A stretch of DNA of 16,173 bases from Erysipelotrichaceae bacterium (GCA_003510215.1 DOKQ01000098.1:1-16173), one strand, 5' to 3'; positions 7,224-13,993 are shown, counted from the stretch's first letter. Program-made: numbers and translations. The notes: a model not told the origin generated them from the letters alone.

Positions 7224-7721
7224 TTATTGGTGAGAGGTGTGCGATGCTGCATTTCTTCCAGCACTCATCACAGCGTCGATAGCTAATACCACCGCCAGAG
7301 CTAAATCTACATCTTTATCGTTGAGAATATCAAGTTCATAACTGTCTCCCCAGGTAAACCAATGTTTGCTGATTCGTACAATGGGTTGATCATTTTCATT
7401 AATCTGGTACTCATGCGACCAGAAATCACCTATGATTGTCCAGTTCAAGCCAACAATCGAGTACCTAGGCTTAAAAAAGGTAAACTCTTTGACGATTTCC
7501 GCAATTTGAACATCACTCTTAAACACATAAAACTTTGGAAGAAACGAAAATACTTTTTGTTGAATAAATGCTATTTCCTGATTCGCCATATCATAGACTC
7601 TGAGTTTTTTCCCCCAGGAAAACAACTGACCCTCAACATAGTATCGGTCAACCCCCTCTTCATCCTTGATATAGAAGCGATCTACCCAAGAAAACACTTT
7701 CTGCTTTACATATAGTTTCAT
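7224..7721 (-). CDS. YxjI/LURP-one-related protein
   Basis: A 165-residue protein of the LURP-one/YxjI family (tubby-like barrel fold): MKLYVKQKVFSWVDRFYI at the start, repeated KVFSW / QLFSWGKKLRVYD / KVFSFLPKFYVF strand motifs, and a C-terminal hydrophobic helix (LALAVVLAIDAVMSAG) as in tubby-like proteins. The biochemical role of bacterial members is not established. The ATG at 7719-7721 has GAGGTG upstream and matches the family N-terminus; an in-frame extension of 28 residues would run back through the promoter and the terminator of the preceding gene. It is transcribed from its own extended -10 promoter, and read-through into the PspC unit is possible because I see no terminator after it. 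Confidence 0.8.
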   Translation of the reverse strand: MKLYVKQKVFSWVDRFYIKDEEGVDRYYVEGQLFSWGKKLRVYDMANQEIAFIQQKVFSFLPKFYVFKSDVQIAEIVKEFTFFKPRYSIVGLNWTIIGDFWSHEYQINENDQPIVRISKHWFTWGDSYELDILNDKDVDLALAVVLAIDAVMSAGRNAASHTSHQ

Positions 7722-7741
7722 ATAACACCTCACATGAAAAT

Positions 7742-7750
7742 AGTATATCA
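7742..7750 (-). promoter_or_regulatory. extended -10 promoter of the YxjI-like gene
   Basis: Minus strand TGATATACT (TG-n-TATACT), about 20 bases before the start codon and just downstream of the terminator hairpin of the preceding unit. Confidence 0.5.
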
Positions 7751-7756
7751 TACAGA

Positions 7757-7795
7757 TAAAAAGAAAATACACTAATTGTGAAATAATTAGTGTAT
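7757..7795 (-). terminator. strong terminator after the rhodanese lipoprotein gene
   Basis: Minus strand ATACACTAATT pairs perfectly over 11 bp with AATTAGTGTAT around a seven-base loop, followed by TTTCTTTTT. Confidence 0.85.
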
Positions 7796-7816
7796 CTCTT
7801 TGCAAAAGAAGATGAA

Positions 7817-8509
7817 TTAGTTACGTGTAGCTCCATCCAAAGAATAGGTAGCTTCAATTCTAAATTCAGCGGAATCAGTAATAAATGGAGCATATTTGCT
7901 AGCTGAGTATTGACCAACTCCACCAACGTTGTAAATTTTGCTCATATCGTATCCTTTAGCTTCAAGGATTTGCATCATCCAAACAACGCGAGCTCCTGAT
8001 TGACACATCAAGAAGATTGTTTTGTCTTTAGGGAAGATGGCATTTAGAATCGCATCAGATTCTTTGTATACAGCTACAGGAGCTGTTGGTTCTCCACCAT
8101 ACAATTGAACTAGTGATTCGTCTGTGTTCGCATCTTTATTAAAAATAAATGCGAAATATGGAATAACCTCAAAATTTTTGAAATGTTTTTGTGTATAGTC
8201 TTTGTAATCACGAAGATCAATATAAACGACATCACTACGATTTAGGTACTCATCCAAGTTATCAACATTAATGGATGAACATGCTGCAGAATAGACTCCA
8301 GCTGCACAAGCCACTTCAGCTGCGTCTGCACTTGGCTTGTATTTTTTAGTTGTATCAATTGTAGCAGGTAATTCTTTATGGAAGACATATCCATTTTCAG
8401 CTGGATTTAGTACCCAACCGGCTTCGATTAGTTGTTCATCTGTTCTTCCTGATGAACATGCAGCCAAGGATGCAGCTAATACTGCAACGACTAATATTTT
8501 TTTTAACAT
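7817..8509 (-). CDS. lipoprotein with a rhodanese-like domain, active-site Cys present
   Basis: A 230-residue exported lipoprotein: signal peptide with lipobox LAAC (acylated Cys at 18). From about 85 it has a rhodanese domain: VVYIDLRDYKDY (94-105) corresponds to the family's IDVR/DxRxxxEY strand, then VIPYFAFIF, and the active-site loop IFLMCQSGARVV (165-176) with C169 and R174. YNVGGVGQY (193-201) matches the C-terminal glycine strand. Rhodanese domains carry sulfur as a persulfide on this Cys. Two more cysteines (C68, C77) lie before the domain. An insert of about 25 residues separates the two halves. It lies 20 bases after an FMN-binding-like lipoprotein gene, with GGAGGA before its ATG. 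The substrate is unknown; the outer face of the membrane is the likely site. Confidence 0.8.
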   Translation of the reverse strand: MLKKILVVAVLAASLAACSSGRTDEQLIEAGWVLNPAENGYVFHKELPATIDTTKKYKPSADAAEVACAAGVYSAACSSINVDNLDEYLNRSDVVYIDLRDYKDYTQKHFKNFEVIPYFAFIFNKDANTDESLVQLYGGEPTAPVAVYKESDAILNAIFPKDKTIFLMCQSGARVVWMMQILEAKGYDMSKIYNVGGVGQYSASKYAPFITDSAEFRIEATYSLDGATRN

Positions 8510-8529
8510 AGCTTCCTCCGTATGTTTAA

Positions 8530-9240
8530 TTAATCAAAAAATTCATCTGTTGCATGATATTCCATAATTGCATGGATCATGCGAATAATGTTATTTGTTG
8601 AAACTGATGAACCTGTGAATGTGTCTAGCGTTAAATCTGCTCTACCTTCACCAGCGGTGTATGCACTTTCATCAATATCCCACATTGTGCTCAATGTCTT
8701 TAAATATGAGTTTTGTTTACCAAAGAAGTAAGGAATAAACTCATCTTTGAAATCTTTGTAGAATGCTCCTGCAGGTGTTGGACTGCTATCACCCCAGAAA
8801 CCACCTAAGTACTCACGATTTGAATCCGCATCGAATGACAAGAAACGTAACTCTGCATCATCCGCATTACGGCTTTCAGGTAGCGAAATTTCAACATAAG
8901 CTGTTTGCCAGTAATTTACTGAAGCAGCACGGCAAGTACATGATAGATAAGTAATCTGATACTTAATGTAATCACGTGCCTTATACTTAAAGTTCACAAA
9001 AGCATAGAATGACGACTCGTTTCTTGGACCATCGATATGCGCAATTGGAACAACTGCTACTTCATTACCAATAGTACCAGGGCCTAAGTCCCCACTGGTA
9101 TTCAAGAAATCATTAATCAATTCAAGATTGATTACTACAGGATCACCAGTATTATTGTTGTTATCTGATGGAGTTTGTGTACATCCAAGCAAAGAGAACA
9201 ATAAAACAACACTGATCACTGTTTTAAATAGTTTTTTCAT
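8530..9240 (-). CDS. lipoprotein ending in an FMN-binding-like (flavinylation-like) motif
   Basis: A 236-residue exported lipoprotein: signal peptide with lipobox LLGC (Cys at 20), then an Asn-rich linker (DNNNNTG). The middle region is mixed alpha/beta with a CxC pair (C101, C103). The C-terminus, DTFTGSSVSTNNIIRMIHAI (206-225), resembles the end of FMN_bind domains. In those domains a D-x-x-(S/T)-G-A-T stretch followed by a helix receives FMN covalently from ApbE. Here the acceptor position would be Ser212 rather than Thr and the Ala is Ser, so flavinylation is uncertain. I do not recognise the rest of the protein. It is the first gene of a two-gene unit with the rhodanese lipoprotein and has its own promoter. 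Confidence 0.6.
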   Translation of the reverse strand: MKKLFKTVISVVLLFSLLGCTQTPSDNNNNTGDPVVINLELINDFLNTSGDLGPGTIGNEVAVVPIAHIDGPRNESSFYAFVNFKYKARDYIKYQITYLSCTCRAASVNYWQTAYVEISLPESRNADDAELRFLSFDADSNREYLGGFWGDSSPTPAGAFYKDFKDEFIPYFFGKQNSYLKTLSTMWDIDESAYTAGEGRADLTLDTFTGSSVSTNNIIRMIHAIMEYHATDEFFD

Positions 9241-9260
9241 ATAAATCTCCCTTCGATGAT

Positions 9261-9288
9261 ATTATACATCTTGATAGATTATTTACAA
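9261..9288 (-). promoter_or_regulatory. promoter of the FMN-like/rhodanese lipoprotein operon
   Basis: Minus strand TTGTAA (9288-9283), 16-bp spacer, TATAAT (9266-9261), about 20 bases before the start codon. It is divergent from the promoter at 9360-9388. Confidence 0.5.
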
Positions 9289-9305
9289 GCATTTTATTTA
9301 TAATT

Positions 9306-9341
9306 TTCACATGTTATTATGTCCATTTAATTCACAAGTTA
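9306..9341. repeat. direct repeat in the divergent lipoprotein promoter region
   Basis: TTCACATGTTA (9306-9316) and TTCACAAGTTA (9331-9341) match at 10 of 11 positions and start 25 bases apart, between the two divergent promoters. This could be a paired regulator site, but the region is AT-rich and chance is not excluded. Confidence 0.25.
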
Positions 9342-9359
9342 ACAATGTCATTAAATATA

Positions 9360-9388
9360 TTGACATTTGATAGGTAAATCAATAAACT
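9360..9388 (+). promoter_or_regulatory. promoter of the rhodanese-like paralogue
   Basis: A consensus TTGACA (9360-9365), 17-bp spacer and TAAACT (9383-9388), ending 22 bases before the ATG at 9411. Confidence 0.6.
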
Positions 9389-9410
9389 GAACGTGTACCG
9401 AGGTGATGAA

Positions 9411-10061
9411 ATGAAAAAATATTTGCTGATACTACTCTCTTCGCTGTTGTTATCCTGTGCTAAAGCGCCGGTAGAGACAATTCTTACCCTACCCGAAAAA
9501 TCAGACCCACATAGCACTTCGATGATCGACTCACCTATACAACCTCATAATCTAGATTCATACATGTTTATTCAAGATGCTTATTATGTTGATACAAGAT
9601 CACTCAGCCAAATTCGTGATGAAGGTTATGTGGCTGGATTTCACTGGATACCTTTCTACGAGTTTATCGCTTCAGTAACTGATTCAAAAGCTCTATATAC
9701 AATGAAGCAATTCCCACCAAAAGATGGACAAGAACGTATTTTTCTTGGTGATCCCGGAAGCTTTATTCATAATTATGAAGAATCAGACCGAATCATGGAA
9801 CGTATATTCCCAGATAATAAGCCAATTTTTGTTATTTCGACCGCAGGTGTTGAAGCGACTTATTTACTGAACCTACTGATACAGCTTGGGTATGATGCTT
9901 CTCTTTTGTACAATGTCGGTCCTTTCAGTAATTCAGTGGGTTCGTTAACTGCCTATCGACTTTTATCTGATAAAAAATACTATCAGACCCCTTCATTTGA
10001 AATCAATTATCAGATAGACATGAATTGGGATACCTTAACTATGATTTCAGAGGATAACTAG
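9411..10061 (+). CDS. lipoprotein with a degenerate rhodanese-like domain (Cys and Arg lost)
   Basis: A 216-residue exported lipoprotein with lipobox LLSC (Cys at 16). It is a paralogue of the rhodanese lipoprotein at 7817-8509: AYYVDTRSLSQIRDEGYVAG with HWIPFYEFI (58-86) aligns with VVYIDLRDYKDY and VIPYFAFIF. IFVISTAGVEAT (139-150) aligns with IFLMCQSGARVV, followed by LGYD and YNVG in both. The catalytic Cys is Ser143 and the loop Arg is Glu148, so sulfur transfer by this loop is not expected; a binding or regulatory role is more likely. The start is the ATG at 9411 with GAGGTG upstream; a possible start six codons earlier would include that site. It is divergent from the FMN-like/rhodanese unit and followed by a membrane protein gene. 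Confidence 0.75.
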   Translation: MKKYLLILLSSLLLSCAKAPVETILTLPEKSDPHSTSMIDSPIQPHNLDSYMFIQDAYYVDTRSLSQIRDEGYVAGFHWIPFYEFIASVTDSKALYTMKQFPPKDGQERIFLGDPGSFIHNYEESDRIMERIFPDNKPIFVISTAGVEATYLLNLLIQLGYDASLLYNVGPFSNSVGSLTAYRLLSDKKYYQTPSFEINYQIDMNWDTLTMISEDN

Positions 10062-10097
10062 ACTGTGAGCATGTCACTGATTGAAATGTACACGTTG

Positions 10098-10106
10098 TGT
10101 TATAAT
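10098..10106 (+). promoter_or_regulatory. extended -10 promoter of the GCTPC membrane protein gene
   Basis: TGTTATAAT at 10098-10106, about 28 bases before the start codon; TTGAAA at 10081-10086 is too close (14-bp spacer) to be an ideal -35. I see no terminator in the 72 bases after the preceding gene, so read-through transcription is also possible. Confidence 0.45.
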
Positions 10107-10133
10107 TTCTACTAGATAAAGTGAGGTATCGTC

Positions 10134-10616
10134 ATGTTACAAGAAGCTTATTCAATGTTAAGGAATAAAAAATACCTTATGCAAGGGTTGCTATTCTTCT
10201 TTATATTTATTTCGATTTACACTGTGATTGATGGATTTAACATGAGTTATTCACTCATGGCTGATGAGTTTGGTATTAGCTTGGTTGTAATCAATATTCT
10301 ACTGAATCTGATTATGGCAGGATCCAGTGCACTATTAATAAACTTAAGTACGATTATGGCTGTACTTAAAGGGAGTGAAAGTAAAGGATCAAACTTAGGA
10401 TTTGTTTCCGTATTATTTGGAATATTGACATATGGCTGCACACCCTGCATTATTGCCTTCTTCGCAAATATCGGTATTGCCTTCTCGGTGATTGCACTTC
10501 CATTTGCCGGACTTCCTTATAAACTTGTTTCTCTTCTTCTCATTATGATTGGACTCTGGTGGACTCGTCATGAAATAGCCCATGGACAATGCAAAGTAAA
10601 ATTACAAGCAAAATAG
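10134..10616 (+). CDS. four-helix membrane protein with a GCTPC motif, unknown function
   Basis: A 160-residue integral membrane protein with about four hydrophobic segments (roughly 17-35, 46-75, 89-115 and 117-143). YGCTPCIIAFFANIGIAF (100-117) places a Cys-x-x-Cys pair (C102, C105) at or in the third helix, as in some thiol-redox or metal-handling membrane proteins. I cannot assign a family. A basic tail (KVKLQAK) suggests a cytoplasmic C-terminus. GTGAGG lies before the ATG. It follows the degenerate rhodanese lipoprotein on the same strand, so a part in the same surface sulfur/redox function is possible but rests only on position and the cysteines. It ends at a strong terminator. Confidence 0.7.
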   Translation: MLQEAYSMLRNKKYLMQGLLFFFIFISIYTVIDGFNMSYSLMADEFGISLVVINILLNLIMAGSSALLINLSTIMAVLKGSESKGSNLGFVSVLFGILTYGCTPCIIAFFANIGIAFSVIALPFAGLPYKLVSLLLIMIGLWWTRHEIAHGQCKVKLQAK

Positions 10617-10646
10617 CAAAAGAGAATCGCGAGATTCTCTTTTTTG
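10615..10646. terminator. bidirectional terminator between converging units
   Basis: AGAGAATC (10621-10628) and GATTCTCT (10633-10640) pair around GCGA, with A runs before and T runs after. On the plus strand six T follow the stem; on the minus strand TTTT follows it. It serves the GCTPC gene and the ABC transporter operon ending at 10653. Confidence 0.85.
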
Positions 10647-10652
10647 TATACA

Positions 10653-11372
10653 TCAGTCCATCACATACTCAACAAACTGACGTAATTTATTTGTTTTTGG
10701 GTGGTCGAGAATATCTACTTTACCCTCTTCAATAACGACACCATCTTCCATATAAATCACATAGTCTGCTGCCTTTTTGGCAAAACCAAGTTCATGTGTG
10801 ACAATAATAAACTTTTTGTGTTGGTTGCGTAGTTCCAAAATTGTTCGAAGAACTTCGCGTGTTAGAATTGGGTCCAACGCTGATGTAGGTTCATCAAGAA
10901 AAAGCACTTCAGGCTCAATCGCAAGTGACCTCACAATAGAAACTCTCTGTGCCTGACCACCAGATAACTGCGATGGTCGTTTGTGGCTATGCTCACTTAA
11001 CCCAAATTGCTCGAGAAGTAGGTTCGCTTTCTTGATTGCTTCGTCTTTGGAGTACTTGTGGACTTTCTCAAGAACCAAAGTAATGTTTTCAATCGCGGAT
11101 AAATGCGGGAAAAGATTGTGTGACTGAAATACAAATCCTACTTTTTTATAATACTCTTTAGCTTCTACATCATGAACAGAAACATCATTAACAAACAAGT
11201 TTCCCACACTTGCTTCTTCTATTTTGCAAAGGAGTCTTAATAATGTTGACTTCCCGGCACCACTGGGTCCAATGAGTGCAATTGCTTCAACACCTTCCAC
11301 TGATAGATTAATATCTTTAATTACTTCTTTTCCATCATAGATGTGGGTCAGATTTTCAGTAACAATCTTCAT
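10653..11372 (-). CDS. ABC transporter ATPase, polar amino acid type
   Basis: The 239-residue cytoplasmic ATPase of an amino-acid importer. Motifs: Walker A GPSGAGKST (35-43), Q-loop VFQSHNLFPH (81-90), signature LSGGQAQR (136-143), Walker B VLFLDEPTSALD (156-167) and the H-loop VTHE with H193. The sequence most resembles GlnQ/HisP-type ATPases. The start is the ATG at 11370-11372: it forms an ATGA overlap with the permease stop, has AAGGAAG upstream, and matches the usual N-terminus; a start eight codons earlier would lie inside the permease gene. It is the third gene of binding protein - permease - ATPase. Confidence 0.93.
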   Translation of the reverse strand: MKIVTENLTHIYDGKEVIKDINLSVEGVEAIALIGPSGAGKSTLLRLLCKIEEASVGNLFVNDVSVHDVEAKEYYKKVGFVFQSHNLFPHLSAIENITLVLEKVHKYSKDEAIKKANLLLEQFGLSEHSHKRPSQLSGGQAQRVSIVRSLAIEPEVLFLDEPTSALDPILTREVLRTILELRNQHKKFIIVTHELGFAKKAADYVIYMEDGVVIEEGKVDILDHPKTNKLRQFVEYVMD

Positions 11373-12106
11373 AGTGATAACTTCCTTTCTATCCATCGAG
11401 ACATCGCCACTAAAGGAATGGTCATCAGAAGATAGGTGATAAACATAAGCAAATATCCCTCCACGTATAACAGAAGATTTGCCTGAATACGATCAATCTG
11501 GAAGTAGAGCTCTCTTACACCAATCACACTTAACAAGCTGCTTCCCTTAATAATAAAAGTTAGATGCCCTATCAGTGGAGGGAAAATCAGTTTAATCACT
11601 TGGGGTAAAATAATGTAACGATAACTTTGACCCTTACTAAACCCAAGTACCTTCATCGCCTGATATTGAGCATCATCAATCGATTTCATCGCTCCATCAA
11701 GTAAGGTTTTCATATACGGTGCCATGTACAGGCTAAAAGCAAGAATACCCACATTAAGCCGATTGCTTATTCCCATAGGGATGGCAATAAAATAATACAT
11801 AGCAATAATAAATACGATCAATGGTGAACCGAAAACTACTTCGTCAAATATCCTTCCTACATACTGAATAAATAAAAGCGATGATTTTGACGAAAGATAT
11901 AGAACAAATCCCACAATCATACTGTAAACAAGTGAGGATAAACTAATATACAGTGTTAATAACCAGCTTTGAAATATCTCGTTTCTTGCAGGAAACAGAC
12001 GGAGTAAATCAAAGTTTTCTTTTCCAGGATAGCTGTAGGCAATAAAGAATATCAATAGTCCATATAGACCCAAGGCGAATGAAAAATGAACTGTTTTTTT
12101 AATCAT
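11369..12106 (-). CDS. ABC transporter permease, polar amino acid type
   Basis: A 245-residue membrane permease of the HisM/GlnP class with about five or six helices. The EAA loop that contacts the ATPase is recognisable in DAQYQAMKVLGFSKGQSYRY followed by IILPQVIKLIFPP. The N-terminal leader helix (residues 8-24) is followed by a loop and then SWLLTLYISLSSLVYSMIVG, the usual TMD start. Its ATG lies eight bases inside the binding-protein gene, and its TGA overlaps the ATPase start, so all three are co-translated. A single permease gene implies a homodimer. The substrate cannot be told from the permease. Confidence 0.9.
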   Translation of the reverse strand: MIKKTVHFSFALGLYGLLIFFIAYSYPGKENFDLLRLFPARNEIFQSWLLTLYISLSSLVYSMIVGFVLYLSSKSSLLFIQYVGRIFDEVVFGSPLIVFIIAMYYFIAIPMGISNRLNVGILAFSLYMAPYMKTLLDGAMKSIDDAQYQAMKVLGFSKGQSYRYIILPQVIKLIFPPLIGHLTFIIKGSSLLSVIGVRELYFQIDRIQANLLLYVEGYLLMFITYLLMTIPLVAMSRWIERKLSL

Positions 12107-12914
12107 TTAATTGTAAAAACAAGTCAATTCCGTCTTCAAGCAAGTATTCATCAAGTAACATTGAATTATACTTCTCACGAAGACGTTGATTCACACCTGA
12201 TTGTTCCATTGAAGCAATAAACTTATCCGCCTTTTCCTTAAGTTCACTGTTCCCTTTTGCAATACCCATACCTATTGGATTAACTTGTAGTGGTTCAATG
12301 AACATTACGGTTGTCTGAATATTTGCTTTGTGATTGCTTGCGGCCGCAAGTAAACTAAGCACTGTAGCGTCCGCTGCCCCTGTTGTTACTTCAATAATCG
12401 CTAAAGCCGCAGAATCTGTTTCAACGACCTGACCAGGGTTTGCTGCTTTAGTCTCAGGAATACTTAAAAAGATGGTTCCTTTTTGACCCGCAAATACGAC
12501 ATTATCATAGGCTAGCACATCATCGATTGACTCAAAGTTTGACGATTCAGCCAATTGGCGATTTACAAGAGTAACCAGTGGAAAATAGACGTATGGAATC
12601 GAAAAATCAATCGATTGCTTTCTTTCTTCTGTAATAGACATGGATCCGATAATGATATCAATCTCATTGGTTTGAAGTGATGTAATTAATGAACCAAAGG
12701 GTAAATCAACAATCTCAACTTCCCTTCCTAAAAATTCTCCAAGTTCAAAAGCAATATCAACACTAATTCCCATCGGATTTCCCTGACTGTCCACTGTTTC
12801 AAACGGAGGATATCTTAAGTCCATTCCGACTCGCAGTGGTGCTTCTTCTTTCGGAGCACATGCACCAAGGAACAGTAGTAGTACAACACTAATTAATAGA
12901 AACGTTTTTTTCAT
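12099..12914 (-). CDS. amino-acid-binding lipoprotein of an ABC importer
   Basis: A 271-residue extracellular solute-binding protein, family 3: signal peptide with lipobox LGAC (Cys at 19), then LRVGMDLRYPPFETVDSQG, GISVDIAFELGEFLGREVEIV, SLITSLQTNEIDIIIGSMSIT and RKQSIDFSIPYVYFP, the usual order of conserved elements in polar amino-acid receptors. It captures the substrate and passes it to the permease encoded next. The ligand is not clear; the Asp-rich and Arg contacts fit an amino acid or a similar zwitterion. It is the first gene of the operon, with a good promoter and GAGGG before its ATG. Confidence 0.92.
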   Translation of the reverse strand: MKKTFLLISVVLLLFLGACAPKEEAPLRVGMDLRYPPFETVDSQGNPMGISVDIAFELGEFLGREVEIVDLPFGSLITSLQTNEIDIIIGSMSITEERKQSIDFSIPYVYFPLVTLVNRQLAESSNFESIDDVLAYDNVVFAGQKGTIFLSIPETKAANPGQVVETDSAALAIIEVTTGAADATVLSLLAAASNHKANIQTTVMFIEPLQVNPIGMGIAKGNSELKEKADKFIASMEQSGVNQRLREKYNSMLLDEYLLEDGIDLFLQLND

Positions 12915-12940
12915 ATTTCATCCCTCTTTCATATGTTGTT

Positions 12941-12970
12941 AGTATACGGTTTACACACTTTCTCTTTCAA
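12941..12970 (-). promoter_or_regulatory. promoter of the ABC importer operon
   Basis: Minus strand TTGAAA (12970-12965), 18-bp spacer, TATACT (12946-12941), 27 bases before the start codon. Confidence 0.65.
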
Positions 12971-13016
12971 CTATTATGCATTATTAAATTTAATTTTATA
13001 CAACATGAGCAAATGT

Positions 13017-13045
13017 ATGACTTAACATCATGAACAAGGTATAAT
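13017..13045 (+). promoter_or_regulatory. promoter of the ADP-ribosylglycohydrolase-like gene
   Basis: ATGACT (13017-13022), 17-bp spacer, TATAAT (13040-13045), 32 bases before the ATG and divergent from the ABC operon promoter. Confidence 0.55.
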
Positions 13046-13077
13046 GACATTATAAAGAACCCCTAAGGAGGAACATC

Positions 13078-13950
13078 ATGAAATTATCATCCTATGCTTT
13101 ACTTGCAAATACAGCTAGTTTCGGGTATCACTGGGTATATGATCCTGTATATTTAAAAGAGCTTGCACAGAAAGAAAGTCTTTTATTTACCTCACCTAAT
13201 ATCAATCATTATCAAAAAGCAAAAAGCGCTTATTTTGGGTATCCCTTTGGAAAAAAAGGAGATGTCACCACCCAAGGCATGATGCTCAAATGGCTTTTTG
13301 ATGCCACAAAACTAAACCCAAAATTTTCATCAAAAGACTTTGCTAAATTGCTCTATGAAAAAATGCAGCCGGGTGGAGAATATGTTGGGTATGTAGAAAC
13401 GTACACTCAAAAACTGATATTGAATATGACAATCGATCGTCTTCGGTTAGACATTCCAAAAGCAGAAATGACAGATGATCATCTTGTTGGTTTTGTCCCC
13501 TATTTTGTAGCTAAAGATTTGAACTTAAGTAATGAATGGGCATGGGAGCAGGCACAGCTATTTACAAACCGACATGAGTATAAGTCTTTGTATCAGATGT
13601 TTGACTCTATTCTACAGTTGATACCTGAGTATACTCTTATAGATGCTATAAAGAAATCATTGAATCTTGCACCCGAATCAATGGAAGCAGCTTTAGTTCA
13701 AGCGATCGAAATGAGTGATACGACGGATTTTATCAAATCCTATGCAGGGATCGCCTGTTCAATCCCTCAATCGATACCACTCATCCTACATTTGTTAGCT
13801 ATGGAAAAAGACTTCATATCTACCCTTCAGATAAACACTGAGTTGGGCGGAGCGAGTAGTGAACGAGGCATGTTATTGGGAGCAATCCTTTCCAAGATTT
13901 ACCCTGTTGATACAACCTTGTTCAATCATTTAAACATCCAAGTTGAGTAG
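13078..13950 (+). CDS. ADP-ribosylglycohydrolase-like protein lacking the metal-binding Asp residues
   Basis: A 290-residue soluble protein that I place in the ADP-ribosylglycohydrolase (DraG/ARH) superfamily. The match is to the subgroup whose N-terminus reads like LANTASFGYHWVYDPVYL (9-26), and to a C-terminal GGASSERGMLLGAIL (about 262-276) where the family has a glycine-rich G-x-D-x-D/S-R-A-x-x-x-G-A helix. True hydrolases bind two metals through a T/S-D-D and a D-x-D/T motif. Here the first is replaced by GDVTTQG (61-67) and the second by GGASSERG, so Mg-dependent ADP-ribose removal is doubtful; a changed substrate or a binding role is possible. AAGGAGG precedes the ATG. It is a monocistronic unit with its own promoter and terminator. 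Confidence 0.6.
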   Translation: MKLSSYALLANTASFGYHWVYDPVYLKELAQKESLLFTSPNINHYQKAKSAYFGYPFGKKGDVTTQGMMLKWLFDATKLNPKFSSKDFAKLLYEKMQPGGEYVGYVETYTQKLILNMTIDRLRLDIPKAEMTDDHLVGFVPYFVAKDLNLSNEWAWEQAQLFTNRHEYKSLYQMFDSILQLIPEYTLIDAIKKSLNLAPESMEAALVQAIEMSDTTDFIKSYAGIACSIPQSIPLILHLLAMEKDFISTLQINTELGGASSERGMLLGAILSKIYPVDTTLFNHLNIQVE

Positions 13951-13955
13951 AAATC

Positions 13956-13982
13956 AAACGAGTCGATATCGGCTCGTTTTTG
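13956..13982 (+). terminator. terminator after the ADP-ribosylglycohydrolase-like gene
   Basis: ACGAGTCG and CGGCTCGT pair over 8 bp (one G-T pair) around ATAT, followed by five T. Confidence 0.85.
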
Positions 13983-13984
13983 TA

Positions 13985-13993
13985 TGTTATAAT
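13985..13993 (+). promoter_or_regulatory. extended -10 promoter of ppk2
   Basis: TGTTATAAT directly behind the terminator T run, 32 bases before the ppk2 ATG, with no good -35 box. The same nine bases occur before the PspC and GCTPC genes. Confidence 0.5.

Noticed and set aside
7722..7805. Upstream extension of the YxjI-like gene
   Set aside because: The extension crosses a clear terminator hairpin and an extended -10 promoter.
12915..13077. Possible riboswitch or leader in the 163-base divergent gap
   Set aside because: The space is filled by two divergent promoters with short leaders; no stable stem or known aptamer motif is visible.
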